Shown in pieces: positions 34,191 through 45,357 of a stretch of DNA of 64,000 nucleotides. A program made the position numbers and the translations under genes. How positions within the stretch are numbered: position 1 is the first letter of the stretch; each line of letters starts with the position of its first letter. The stretch comes from Dasypus novemcinctus (lineage: Eukaryota; Chordata; Mammalia; Cingulata; Dasypodidae): assembly GCF_030445035.2 (NCBI RefSeq), contig NC_080680.1:114106228-114170227 (forward strand), in the 5' to 3' direction. The notes under the pieces are model-generated. The model saw only the letters and a list, made by a program, of their open reading frames with translations. It did no database searches and was not told where the DNA came from.

Positions 34191-35944
34191 GAATGGCATG
34201 CCATAAGGCAAGCTTGAGGCTGGCTCAGGTTCAGAAACTGCAGTAAAAGGGAGCAGCCTGGACGGAGTCCCTCTCTGAGGTCAGGCCACAAACCCTTGCT
34301 CAGATATGGAAAGGAAGTTCATTCCAGCATGAAAGCAAGGCCCAAAGACTATGTACAACTGATTCATTTTTTAAAGCTGCCCTGCCTGCTCTGCCTGCTG
34401 CAGGTATTGGAAAACTCAGAAGAGGATCTTTTCTACCCACGTCTGTAGTCTTAGCTCACAAACGTTTACTCTGAATTACTCACTGATCTTTGCTCTGTTT
34501 GCTGTAAGTCACCTTGCCACTTAGTGCTTGCTCTTGTTTCTGTGCTTGCTTTCCTCTTCGGACCTGATGGTGGGTACCGTGATCCCAGCTGGACTTCCTT
34601 CCTGTAGATGTCATTTTGCCCAGATGCACACTGTTGTAGGCCTCGTTGGGTGAACCTGGCCTTGGCCTCTACCCTGTGAACTCTGCCTCCACCAACAGGA
34701 CACTAGTTAGTTTTAGCTGATTTCCTTGTGCAGTAGCTGAACATGGTAACAGACAGCAGATGAAATGGAGCCAACAGAATTTAAGAAGAGTCAAACAGGG
34801 TTTCTGATTGATGAGCAGGGAACACAGGAAGAGTTGAGAGTCCAAAATCAAGGTATGCTGTGGGAATAAAGGATGGAAAGCAGAGCCCTAGCTGCTAGAC
34901 TGGAGTTCAGGGTTTGGGCTCTAGCCTTAGTGGCTGGTGATGGAGGGTTCTAACAGGATCAAGGTTCTAATGGCTCTGGAGATCTGTGAGAGTAATTACT
35001 ATTTGAAAGCATTAACTCATCAGCATCTTTATTTATAGGACCCTAATAAATACGTCCAGGTAATAATCCTGGTGATAGGGAGGCATTCTCCTAGGAGTCT
35101 GCAATCTCTGAAGAAATGTAATCATGACTCTTAGGTGGTGGCTTGGTATCTCCTGGGGCTCAGCTTCTTCCACCTTTCCTTTACCTATAGTTGATAAACT
35201 TAACTCATCAGGCCCAAATGAATCATAGTTAATCAGGTTTTAGAAATTTCAGTACTTTAAAACTTTCTGGCCCAGGTCATCTACCTTCAGTCCAAGGCTT
35301 CCTTGGGAAACAGTCACAGGAAGGACTGTCACTGAGGGAAGTGGAGTTGAGGAATAGGTAAGTGAGTAGGAGAGCCTGCTGAAGGGTGTGGCAGGGGAAG
35401 GAGTCCAGTACCTGAGTCATTCATGAATTAGGAGAGACGCCACTTTCTGGGAACTTAGCAAGTTCTTGGGGATAAGAACATGAATAATCTACCCTTGACA
35501 ATTTTTTCCCAGACTTGGGATAAAGGATTAAGGATAAAGAACAGTTATTCAAACTGAAGTCCTAGGTCATGGTTGAACAAGCAGGAAAGGTGTGTCAGTG
35601 CTGAGTCCTAAGATAGGCGCTGTTGTGGCTTTGCACTTCTCACTCCAGTTCAGGTTGGTCTTTGGGGTCAGCTGGAGCTGTGGAGAAGAAGAAGGATGAG
35701 GAGTTCGAGTTGTGGGCTGGTGAGGGTTTTCTGGGGCAATGCTTTTTCAGAGCCAGCCCATTTCTGGCAAAAAGTATTACTCTCTAGGCAAGTGTCTATT
35801 TGCAATGTTGATCCAACACACTAACTTCAGAAACAGTTGCATTCATTTTGCCAACTTTCCAAGCTCTGAACAGCAATGGAGTTGATCAAGGAACCAGGCC
35901 GTTTGGATGGGAAGCTCTACTTAAAAAATGCTCACATGTGTAAT
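34191..35944. other. Unique DNA, nothing recognised
   Basis: No repeat family, exon or RNA gene is recognised over this 1.7-kb stretch. Confidence 0.4.
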
Positions 35945-36125
35945 TTTCCACTTTCTTCCTAAATTCCTGTGGCTGGAAGGAACTTTAGAGATATAAACTT
36001 CTTGTTTATAGATGAAACAACTAAGGTCCTAAGAGTTGAAGGTTTGCTCAGGCCCCAAGGCTAGCTAGAGGAAAGCCAGGACTAGAATTGCAAACCCCGG
36101 CCTTCCTGAGACCGGCTTTTCAACT
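35945..36125 (-). mobile_element. MIR/MIRc, antisense
   Basis: 'ggaaggaactttagagatat' (35975), 'tatagatgaaacaactaagg', 'ccaaggctagctagagg' and 'gccaggactagaattgcaaa' follow the minus-strand MIR order. Confidence 0.7.
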
Positions 36126-36324
36126 CTAGCCCAAACTCGTAATTCATGGATAGAAACCATTGAGGGAGTTTTGAGATTCTGCTCCAGTATCAGGGAGCAG
36201 TTGGCCTTGCTCCTGCATAGAACCACAGTTTTGACGACATGGAAACCATGGCCATGTGGTATCATGGTCCTCTTTCTAGGGGAGTTCCTGGACGTTTGAG
36301 AAAGCAGTTGGGAAAGAGCCATGG

Positions 36325-36465
36325 TTCATTCATGTGTTCAATCCACAAATGCTTGTGTCTGCCATAGGTTGGCACCATTTCAGGGGCTGGGAGTTGGGCA
36401 CGGGGATCAATAAGACATCCTTAGCTCTTGCTGTCAGGGAGCTTACAGTCTAATAAAGGATTTAG
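36325..36465 (-). mobile_element. L2 3' end, antisense
   Basis: 'tcattcatgtgttcaatcca' (36326), 'aggggctgggagttgggca' and 'gtcagggagcttacagtcta' are the reversed L2 terminus. Confidence 0.75.
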
Positions 36466-36889
36466 AAGGCCTGTTTTTTGTTTTAAATCTCATTTCCTTT
36501 TACCTCGCCAAAGTCTTGGTTAGGCTATATCCTTGCCCAGCACCCAGTCACGACACTTTATTTGATAAAAACACAATTCAGAAGAGTGAAACACATGCTT
36601 AGTTGTTTCACCCTTAGTCATTTCGGCTCTCCTGTTTCAGAAAACAAAGCGTGGGAAAGACGAAAGGCTTGAAGCATCAGGAAAATACAGTAGCTGCCTA
36701 AAGCGACTTGTTTAAAGCTTTAAATATAGGGAAAGTCAGGAAAAGTACTGGTTCTTGAACTTTTAGTTTATTTTCTTTTTAGAAGAATGGATTCTTTTAA
36801 AAATTCAAAAGCTTCTAAAAATTAAGGAACGGCTAAAAATTCCAAAATATGTCTAAAAACTTGTTTTTCTTTTACAAGATGAGAAAATC

Positions 36890-37012
36890 TGACTGACCAC
36901 ATTGAAGCTCTTCATTCCCTGCTATCTCCCCAACATTTAGCAAATTGCCTTGTACAAAGTAGGCACTCAATACATGTTTGTTTAATGGACAGATGAATGA
37001 ATGAATGACTAT
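36890..37012 (+). mobile_element. L2 3' end
   Basis: 'acaaagtaggcactcaatac' (36954) and the terminal 'gatgaatgaatgaatgac' identify the L2 end. Confidence 0.8.
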
Positions 37013-37334
37013 TACAGGTAGAGGTCTACGGTATTTACATACTGATGGTCCACAGATGCATACCAAACACAGTATGGAAATTTACTAGAGACTCATTATA
37101 TTCCTAGCAGAGCTTTGCATAGGGTCTTTGAAAATTATGTTCAATTCCACAGGGAAGGGAAACGAAAGCTATTTGATGTAAACTGCCAGACTGATATACA
37201 AAATACTGAGTCCCTTCAAGATGACTTCTACCTCCTGAAGGGAGGATGGGAGGAAGAAGTCATGTCTCCCACATCAGTCTGGGAGAAAGAAAAGGAGAAA
37301 GAAAGGGATCTGGGATATCTGCAAAAAGGAGAAT

Positions 37335-37535
37335 GGTGTTAGCATGTTACTATTTACAGAACATTTTCATATCCATTGTCTCAGTTAGTTGTGACAGCAA
37401 TTTGGGGAGGTAGATATTACTATTCCCATTGTGCAGACGAAGACGCTGAGGTGGAAGAGCCGAAGCCAAGAAACGGCAGGGCAGCCTGCGCTCAGACCCA
37501 ATTCTTCTGACTTCAGGGCTGGTGTTTCTCAAGCA
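37335..37535 (-). mobile_element. MIR, antisense
   Basis: 'ggggaggtagatattactat' (37404), 'tcccattgtgcagacgaaga' and 'aattcttctgacttcagggc' are in MIR minus-strand order. Confidence 0.8.
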
Positions 37536-38084
37536 TCTCATGTCTTCTTCGTACAGTCTCCTAGCCACCTGCGTGCACACAGACCTCTGCCCATGAATCA
37601 CAAAGTGGGGGATTTTGTGGTTCATTTGTCTCAAAAATGATGGATGCAGTACATTGGTGTACACTCCCTATTTTAGTTGACAGCATCACCTTGTGGATGA
37701 AAATACATCTGGTGTGTGTTTTTATTTGTAAATATATGTATACTCTGCCGATTAGGGATAATGAGCCAGGCTATTATGCTGTCAATCAGAATGGGTTGGG
37801 GGTTGAAACTTCTTTTCCCAGGGTTTATTTTTTCAAAACCAAAGATTTTGATCAAATAATAAAATTTAACTGAGTACAAACAGAGTGAAAGCTCGTTTGT
37901 TTCTGACCCTGTTGGTTAAAACTCACTACAATTTAGTCTGCTTAATTAATATATTTTTGAATGCCAGAAATTAGAATATATAGTATTTGTGGCTTCCTGG
38001 TGAGAACTAAAGGGCAAAGTGAAATAACAACAGCTTAGCAGAATCTCATTGTCTAAAAGAAAAGAATGGTAAGGCCTTAAGACT
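37536..38084. other. Unique DNA
   Basis: Nothing recognised. Confidence 0.4.
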
Positions 38085-38240
38085 GGATATTTTGAAGTTA
38101 TGCCACTTCTACTTTGGGTGACTTTAAACTCTCTTAGCATCAGTTTCTTCATCTCCAACAAAGGGAGATAACGCCAAGCTTGCAGTATGGGTGTTAAATG
38201 CCTCGTTACCTGGCTCCATTTATGTAAGATTTTAGGAGAA
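38085..38240 (+). mobile_element. MIR, degenerate
   Basis: 'cacttctactttgggtgact' (38104), 'agcatcagtttcttcatctc' and 'caacaaagggagataacg' fit the MIR core. Confidence 0.6.
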
Positions 38241-39637
38241 AGAGTCCTTGGATTTAATGACAAGGAATGAAAACTCCAGGACATTATTCATCCAATTGCA
38301 GACAGAAATCCACATCACTAAAGCAAAAGATCTGGACATATTTTAACAGGAATTTTAGCTGGTTTGGGTTTTTCTGCTGCTGTAGTTTTTGATAAACAGG
38401 TCTATAAAATCATTTTTCTTAAAATACTCTGACGTTTCCCAAAGATCGTCCCAAAACACATGAACTAACCCCACAACTTCTTAACAAAGCAAGGACAATT
38501 TATCCCAGTTTGTCTGCTTTGGAGATGACTATTTGATAGGAAGCTTAGCCATTTGCATTCTGTGCCATGGACTGATGAAATGTTTCCTTCAGAAATTTCC
38601 TTGAAAAAAAATTGTCTTTTTTTTTTTTAACACGAAATTTCCCTTTCTCTTATAATGAGAAAGCTTTATTGGGCAATCCATGAAGTAGTTGGAAGGGCTT
38701 TTAAATAATGTCTGATGTTCACAGAGTCTGAAAAAAGCTGGCCTGCTTTGCTCTCCCATACCAGTCTCTTTGCAGACTGCTCCCTGCCAGCCTCCCTCCC
38801 TTCCTTCCCACCTCCCCAAAGTCTCACAGCTGAAGGTCTTCAGGGCAAACTTTCAGTTTAAATTTCCCGGCTTTTTGTCAGTTTATGTCAAAGCGTAGCC
38901 ACCTTTCTCCCACTGACTGTGGAGGCTTTGTTTTTCCTTCCCCTCCATTTGCTCCTTGTTAACCTCCGTGTACTGTGTCTGCACGCTTAGAGCAGGCAGA
39001 CTGCTGATGACAGATGGTGGGGGGGGGTGCTGGGAATTGGGTTGCACTGGCAGGGTGCCAAGGGATATGCCTCGCCGCGGGAATGCGCAGCCCAGAAGCT
39101 CCTCCTTGAAGCCATGTCTGCTTGGTGTGGTCCTGTGGGTGGGTTTGCCTGTGCCTGGGCACACGTGGCACACTTTGTAGTGGTGGTGGTGGTTGTTTTT
39201 GTTTTTGTTTGGGCCAATGACAACAGAGGCCTCTCTGGCTGGCTGCTGCTTTCTACTCTTGGCAGTTTCCAGGCTCCCAGACAGGAAATGCTCCCAATGA
39301 TTGCAGCTGTGAATTGGCCCATTTTTCTGGAAAGAGGATAAATAGAAGAGTTTTGTGGGATCCTTCGTTTCTCTCACCCAAGGAGGGACTCATTGAATAC
39401 AAACAGAAACACACAAGGAGGCATCAGGAGGTGAAGGGGTGGGTGGGGAAAGGGAGGGAATGGCACCCATCAGAAATAAGAGGAAATTCTGTCCCAGTTT
39501 CCGCAAGTCTTTCGAGACCCACAAGTGCAATTGCTTTGCAGCATATGCAGCGCTGTTTTCTGGAGCCAGGTGTGGGGTTGCTCTGAAGGTAAGAATGCCT
39601 AAAACCCTTATGGGATCACCAAGAGAGATGTGCTTCC
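38241..39637. other. Mostly unique DNA with a TGG/TTTTTG microsatellite
   Basis: A (TGG)n run passing into (TTTTTG)n lies at 39179-39212. Locally raised CpG content (ctcgccgcgggaatgcgcag, 39071) is too short to call an island. The 164-codon minus-strand frame at 38883-39377 crosses the microsatellite and has no recognisable domain. Confidence 0.4.
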
Positions 39638-39790
39638 ATTCACTCCTTTAACAAATGTTTGAGAGCTTGCTCTGTGACTGGTAGTTTGCTGGAGGTGAGG
39701 ATATGCTGGGGAACAAAACAGACAAATTTGCACTTCATGAAACTCCCGAGGCAATAGGGGTGAAAGATAAAATGCAAGTCATCAAGCCAC
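39638..39790 (-). mobile_element. L2 3' end, antisense
   Basis: 'cattcactcctttaacaaat' (39637), 'gtgactggtagtttgctgga' and 'ggggaacaaaacagacaaat' are the reversed L2 terminus. Confidence 0.75.
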
Positions 39791-39856
39791 ACCACAATCA
39801 CACACTCTCGCCAGTTTTCTCCATGCAATTTAATAGGCCACTGTGGTAGAAAAGAA

Positions 39857-39926
39857 GATGATGATGATGATGATGATGATTATGGTGGTGGTGGTGGTGA
39901 TGATGATAGTGATGGTAATGATGGTG
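39857..39926 (+). repeat. (GAT)n / (GGT)n compound microsatellite
   Basis: Eight GAT units (39857-39880) are followed by five GGT units and mixed GAT/GGT. It sits at the 3' end of an antisense MIR, where the MIR tail is a trinucleotide repeat, so it probably grew from that tail. Confidence 0.95.
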
Positions 39927-40520
39927 CTACTTCAAAACTCTTAATGAAGACTTCACGTGCCAAGCACTGTTTGGGGTTTTAAAATACACTTCTCATTTAA
40001 CTTTCTTTTTTTCTTTTTTAAGATTTATTTTATTTATCTCCCCTCCCCCCCATTGCCCCCATTGTCTGCTCTCTGTGTCCATTTGCTGCATGTTCTTCTG
40101 TGTCTGCTTGTATTCTCATTTGGCGACTCTGGGAACCGATCCTGGAACCTTTTGGAGTGGGAGAGAGGCGATTACTCTCTTGTGCCACCTCAACTCCCCT
40201 GTTCTGCTAGTCTTCTTATTTTCTCTCCTCTGTGTCTCTTGTCGCATCATCTTGCTGCATCAGCTCTCCATGTCGGCCGGCACTCCTGCGCGGGGCAGGT
40301 TTTTTCCATGCGAGGCAGCATTCCCACACAGGGTGGCTCTCCTGCATGGGGCCGCATTCCCGCATGGGCCAGCACTCCACGTGGGCCAGCTTGTCCTCAC
40401 CGGGAGGCCCAGGGCATTGAACCCTGGACCTCCCAATGGTAGATGGGAGCCTAATTGGTTGAGCCACATTCTTTTCCCTCATTTAACTTTGATAATAACT
40501 CCATGAGGTAAAAACTATGA
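39927..40520 (-). mobile_element. MIR, antisense, split by a SINE
   Basis: 'cacgtgccaagcactgtttg' (39955) and 'acttctcatttaacttt' run up to the SINE. After it, 'gataataactccatgaggt' (40491) resumes the same MIR. Only about 90 bp of the span is MIR; 40005-40477 is the insertion. Confidence 0.8.
40005..40477 (-). mobile_element. DAS-SINE, long class (473 bp), antisense, inside MIR
   Basis: From a T-rich tail, through 'attgtctgctctctgtgtcc' (40061) and the extra 'gattactctcttgtgccacc' block (40170), it ends in a tRNA-like head. The head ('gcctaattggttgagccaca' complement) differs from the 365-390 bp class. An exact 13-bp TSD ctcatttaacttt lies at 39992-40004 and 40478-40490. Frames of 143-161 codons across it are not genes. 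Confidence 0.95.
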
Positions 40521-41110
40521 GGAGGAGTATTTGGTATGTAGCCAGAAAAAGACTCTTTAAGGAGATCAACTCTGAGCTGAGATATGAAGATGCAAAGGAG
40601 TGGGTCATTTCATGAGTCAGGGAGAGGAAATGCCAAGCGAGAGGTAGGGAAGAGCGTAGTGTACTCAAAAAACCAAGGACAGACCATTGGGATGGGGATG
40701 TGGGAAGGAGTATGGGGGTGGGGTGGAAAATTGGGGAGGCTGGAATAGAGTGTAATGAACTTGGAGAGGTAGGCAGGGTCTAGATCACCTGAAACCTTAT
40801 AAGGAATGTGGTCCTGGAAAGGGATATGGGAACAGGAAACCACTAGATGATTTAGCGCTGGAAAGGGACATAACTAGAATTGTATTTTTAAAAAATTGCT
40901 CTCTCTGCTTGGGAAACAATGGGATAGATTGGAGCAGGCAAGTGTGAAAGTGGGGATATGGGTTAGGAGGCTATCGCTGGTAAGATTTGATGGAGATGCG
41001 GGTTAGGATGGCAACTATGAACACGGGGAAAGTGGATGATTAACTATCTGCTTTGGAGGACATAACAGGAAGTGATGATCAATGGAGGAAGGTGGTGAAA
41101 GTGGTCGTGG
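40521..41110 (-). mobile_element. L2 internal region, antisense
   Basis: 'tgagctgagatatgaagatg' (40572), 'gagaggtaggcagggtctag' (40764) and 'ggttaggaggctatcgctgg' (40961) follow the reversed L2 ORF2 order. About 590 bp long with many indels. Confidence 0.75.
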
Positions 41111-41319
41111 CTGGCATCTGGTTTCCAGCCCCAGGCACTGGAGGATGGTGGCCCTACTGAGATGGGGCAGAGTAAGGATGGACCAGAGGTCCTCCCTTAG
41201 CACAAGAGCCTTCTGCTTTCTACACATGGAAGGTCAGTGCCCAGACTGGAGACCAGAGGCCCAGGGATGAAGAGGGGATAAAAACCCACCATATCATAGC
41301 AAGAAAATAATTTCCTTAT

Positions 41320-41475
41320 GTTTGTAAGATGATATTTTACACTTTAGCTTCTGTCCTATGCCTTATTTTATCTTCACTACAATTTTCTGTGATATAATTA
41401 TCTCAATTTTTAGAAGGAGAAAATGAGACTACAGGAATGAAATGACTTTTCATGGTCATGCAACTGGTCATACTA
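41320..41475 (-). mobile_element. MIR, antisense, degenerate
   Basis: 'ttatcttcactacaattttc' (41368), 'atctcaatttttagaaggag' and 'ggtcatgcaactggtcata' fit the MIR minus strand. Confidence 0.6.
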
Positions 41476-41484
41476 ATTATTGCT

Positions 41485-41755
41485 AACACCACTTAGGCTT
41501 ACTTTGTTCCAAGCACTGTTCTAAACACTTTACTTGTGCTAATTCAATCTTCACAGTCATATAAAGTAGGTACTACGTTTAGCTTATTTTGTGTGTGTGT
41601 GTGTGTGGGGGGGGAGTGGTAGTGGTGGAATGAAGTACAGAAAATTTAAATAACTTGTGCAAGTTTACACAGCTATAAGTAGAAAACCTGGACTTCAGGT
41701 CTGGTAACTTAACTCCAGAATTCATGCACCTAAATATTGTACTATGTATTAAGTA
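41485..41755 (-). mobile_element. MIR, antisense, with an internal microsatellite
   Basis: 'gttccaagcactgttctaaa' (41507), 'ataaagtaggtactacg' and 'gtttacacagctataagtag' are MIR. A (TG)n run followed by nine G (41590-41615) interrupts it. Confidence 0.8.
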
Positions 41756-42949
41756 TGGAGGAATTGGGATTCTGAGAGTCTCACAGCTTGTCCACTATTC
41801 TGGGACATTTCCTCAGTGCTACTTTTGGTGGTGACTCTTCCTCTCCAATGGATTTATATATTTAGGACATTTTTGCCATTGCCTTAGGTTGGTATATGTC
41901 CATTTCCTCCAAACACTATCCTGTATCACGAATGTGACACCTGAAAAGAGGCTATAACTTGAAGTGACACAACTTTCTATTAAGATTAAAAAGAAAGAAA
42001 ATAAAGAACCTATGAAATAGTATGTTATATATTTATCTGTTTATTGGAAAGCATTTTTCTTTTCTCTGTTTAAAGTTAATACATGCGTCTTATTTTCTTG
42101 GAAGTCCTAGGGCCAAGTAGGAAGGCAGGTTTTATAAGCATCACACATTTTCATTTTCATATTTTTTAAAAGATGATAAAGGAGAAAAAATTAGGCTGAA
42201 AACATTCTCCTTGTACACCCTGATGGGTTCTGTAAGTGAAAGATCTTGGTATCATCTTTAACGTGCTTCAAGTCACACTTCTTCAACGGGGGCAAAATAG
42301 GAGAAAGATGATTCCAATTGTTTGTATATCTGGATCAGATCAAGTTTTCTGACTTAGGATGTTGGAATGAGGAAGCCCAATCCTCCAGAAACCAGCTCTG
42401 TTCCTATGTAGGATGGAAACAACCATAGGCAAAGGTTTCACTCTTGGTTAGTTGAATAGTCATGAAGCTGGGCTCTCATTCTGAAGATGCTATAAATTCA
42501 TATCTCAGACCCAGATGATGGGGAACAGCTGCCCCACAGGCTAGCTGTTTTGAAGATTAAGTGACCTGATTTTTCCATTCTGGCCACCATCCAGTCAAGC
42601 ATCAAGGATGAAGAGGTAAAATGGTTTCACCATATTCATCAAAGGGAGTACTATGCAACTTTGGTCTTAAATGTTTTATGCAAAATGTACTCACTGTTTA
42701 GAATTGGGAAATGCTGTTTTCTATTCCCTCCATGCTTTAGCATATGAAATGCTCCAAAAGTCATATAGGAAATAAATATGTTAAATTTTGCTTAATATGC
42801 TAATGACTGGTTGTATAACTGATATTCCAACCAGATCACTCATAAGCCCATCTAAGGTATATTGAGACAAAATTCCCCCTTAATAAAACCCTAAGAGAGA
42901 AAATAGTGTCTAGGAGAGGATGTTTTCAGTTAGAATATGTAGGGGTCAT
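41756..42949. other. Unique AT-rich DNA, possible conserved stretch
   Basis: No repeat is recognised. The piece at 42640-42830 has ATGCAAAAT- and ATGCTAAT-type octamer words and many TAAT cores. That could be an enhancer-like conserved element or chance in AT-rich DNA. Confidence 0.35.
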
Positions 42950-43045
42950 GTCCTGGCTTAGTCTATGAGAAATTCTATGATTTGGGGCAAGAATACGTAA
43001 ATTCCCTAAGCTCATTTTTTTTTTTATCTGCAAAACAAAAAAATG
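42950..43045 (+). mobile_element. MIR, degenerate
   Basis: 'gatttggggcaagaatacgt' (42979) followed by 'ccctaagctcattttttt' and 'tatctgcaaaac' resembles the MIR 3' part. Confidence 0.45.
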
Positions 43046-43079
43046 AAATTTTCCTCAAAAGTGGTTGTGATTCATCTAT

Positions 43080-43200
43080 TCATTAGACAGTCCATTCATT
43101 CTTTTAACAAATATTTCTTGAACACTTTGTCAGTGCCAGAAATTGTGCCAAGGGCTGGGGATCCAGGAGTCAGCCCCCCACTAATGCTACCAACCTATCT
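43080..43200 (-). mobile_element. L2 3' end, antisense
   Basis: 'tccattcattcttttaacaa' (43091), 'atttcttgaacactttgtca' and 'gccaagggctggggatccag' are the reversed L2 terminus. Confidence 0.75.
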
Positions 43201-43719
43201 GGAGTTGAATTGTAGAAAGGCATACACTCACCTATACATTCATTATCTCTATTATCATGATCATTTTTACTCATGGGAAGCCCCTGATCAGTCATTGCCA
43301 CTCTACCATCCTGGAGCATCAGTTATGTATTCTAATTTTTTATATTACATAGCAAGAGAGATTTACCAGCAAAGCTGGTCATGCCAAACCAGGCCAAAAA
43401 CTTTCAGAACCTCCAAGCAGGAAAAGATGCCACTCATTGCCCAATGGGTCATATTAATTGCTCCAAAATGACTATAAGCTATTTGTCAGGGCTTTTCCTA
43501 CAAGAGTTTTAAAAACACTATATTGGCTTGTACCCTGTACTTTGCTTTTAAAGTATTTCTTAGAGTTTTGAATCTTCTTTCTTTCATTCAAGGAATTTAT
43601 TTTTAAAAATTAACATATGAAAGACTTTCCTTTGACAACAATGATATTGCTAAAGGGAAAGGGGGAAGAAGAAGGTGGATGGCTCATTGGTGCCTTATGC
43701 TGTTATTTTGGGCCCCTAG
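43201..43719. other. Unique DNA
   Basis: The 142-codon plus-strand frame starting at 43043 begins in the L2 remnant and has no domain I recognise. Nothing else is supported. Confidence 0.4.
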
Positions 43720-43727
43720 AGGAGATG

Positions 43728-44148
43728 ATTTTTTGTTTTTAAGGATTTATTTATTTATTTATCCTCCCACCCCAGTTGTCTGCTCTCTGTGTCCATTCAC
43801 CATGTGTTCTTCTGTGACTGCTTCTATCCTTATCAGAGGCATCGGGAATTTGTATTTCTTTTTTTTGTTGTTGCATCATCTTGTTATGTCAGCTCTCTGT
43901 GTGTGCGGTGCCATTCTTGGGCAGGCTGCGCTTTCTTTTGTGCTGGGTGGCTCTCCTTATGGGGCGCACTCCTTGCGTGTGGGGTTCTCCTACATGGGGG
44001 ACACCCCTGCGTGGCACAACACTACTTGCGTGCATCAGCATTATGCATGGGCCAGCTCCACACGGGCCAAGGAGGCCTGGGGTTTGAACCACGGACCTCC
44101 CATGTGGTAGGCAGATGCCCTATCCATTGGACCAAGTCTACTTTCCTA
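43728..44148 (-). mobile_element. DAS-SINE, about 420 bp, antisense
   Basis: A T-rich tail is followed by 'gttgtctgctctctgtgtcc' (43775), the GC-rich body and head 'ttggaccaagtctactttcc' (44127). The TSD aggagatg is at 43720-43727 and 44149-44156. Overlapping frames of 143-146 codons are SINE-body artefacts. Confidence 0.9.
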
Positions 44149-44156
44149 AGGAGATG

Positions 44157-44596
44157 TTTTACTCCCTCCCCTCTCCCCTTCCTTTCTGCTGCCCTCATAG
44201 CCTTTGAAAGGAGCCCTCATTTTAAGTGAGGCCTGTATCGTGGAAAGCTTTGCATTAGGTGTACAAGACCTGGGTAGCCAGAGAGTTAATTTATGGGCCA
44301 TATCGCTTTTGCCTATGGGGCGCTGCCTCCTTGCTTGCATTTCTAAGAAGCTGGTCCAGTAAATTCAACAATTTTCCTAACTCTACCTTACATAGATTTT
44401 CTGGCCCGCACAGGTCCAGGGCAACCTGTAATACTTGGAGTCAGGATGGGCACAAGAATTAAAACTAAAACCCCAAAATCTGCTACATTGGCATGATTAC
44501 TCAAAGGGAGACAGGAGAACAAAGATGACCATGAATGGGAATTGGGTGGAAGGGAAGGACTAGCCCACTTTTGGTGTGTTGGGTATTGCTCCAAGT
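44157..44596. other. Unique DNA
   Basis: Nothing recognised. Confidence 0.4.
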
Positions 44597-44781
44597 CAGG
44601 GTTTCTCATACTCAGCACTACTGATGTTTCAGGCAGGAGAATTCCTTGCTGTGGGGGTTGTCTTGTGCATTACAGGTGTATAGTGGCATCCCTGGCCTCT
44701 ACCACTAGGTACTAGGAACAGCTATCTGCAGACATTGCCAAGTGTTCTGGGGAGTCAAATCATCCACAGTTGAGAAGAGCT
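44597..44781 (-). mobile_element. MER20 (hAT-Charlie MITE), second copy
   Basis: It has end blocks cagggtttctcatac and cagttgagaagagct, 'gcatccctggcctctaccac' (44688) and 'cagacattgccaagtgttct' (44730). At about 185 bp it is shorter than 8903-9113 because of internal deletions. Confidence 0.85.
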
Positions 44782-45276
44782 ACTCTAAAAACAAGATTTA
44801 TTAAGAATTGTTCAACAAAGGACCCCTTTGACAGTCTGGAGAAGATGAACAACTGTCTCAGGTTAATATTTCTAAATATATAAGATTTAATATATAATAT
44901 ATAACATAGGACAGCAAAAGAAAGCACTGTATTGAAGTTATCAAAAGATACAAAAAGCATAATAATTTAGGTGCTTCTTTATTAAAATACTTGAGTAACA
45001 ACAAGCAGATAACAGCCTGAATTTGACACAGTGATGAGCTGATATGATTTTTTGGAGAATATGCAGCAACTGTCACATGCCTTTAAAATATCTATGATTT
45101 TGATTCTGAGAAAATTCTATGAAGACTGTGTTAAAAGGTATTGGGGAAAAAAAGGTAATGGAAAACTTCTGTTAGAGATCGATGAAATTTAGAGGTAATT
45201 TTTTTCTCATCTATGTTCACAGACCCTCTGAATGCAGAGGTCTTAACTATAGATCTTTAGACTAGAAGATAGAGAA

Positions 45277-45289
45277 TGATGGATGGATG

Positions 45290-45331
<42 letters not shown>
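45277..45331 (+). repeat. (GATG)n(GATA)n microsatellite
   Basis: Three GATG units followed by about ten perfect GATA units. It is likely to vary in length between individuals (inference). Confidence 0.98.
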
Positions 45332-45357
45332 ATGAATTATGAATATATATCTCCATA

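Noticed and set aside
38883-39377. 164-codon open frame on the minus strand
   Set aside because: It crosses a TGG/TTTTTG microsatellite (His/Thr runs), has no recognisable domain and overlaps other long frames in the same stretch.
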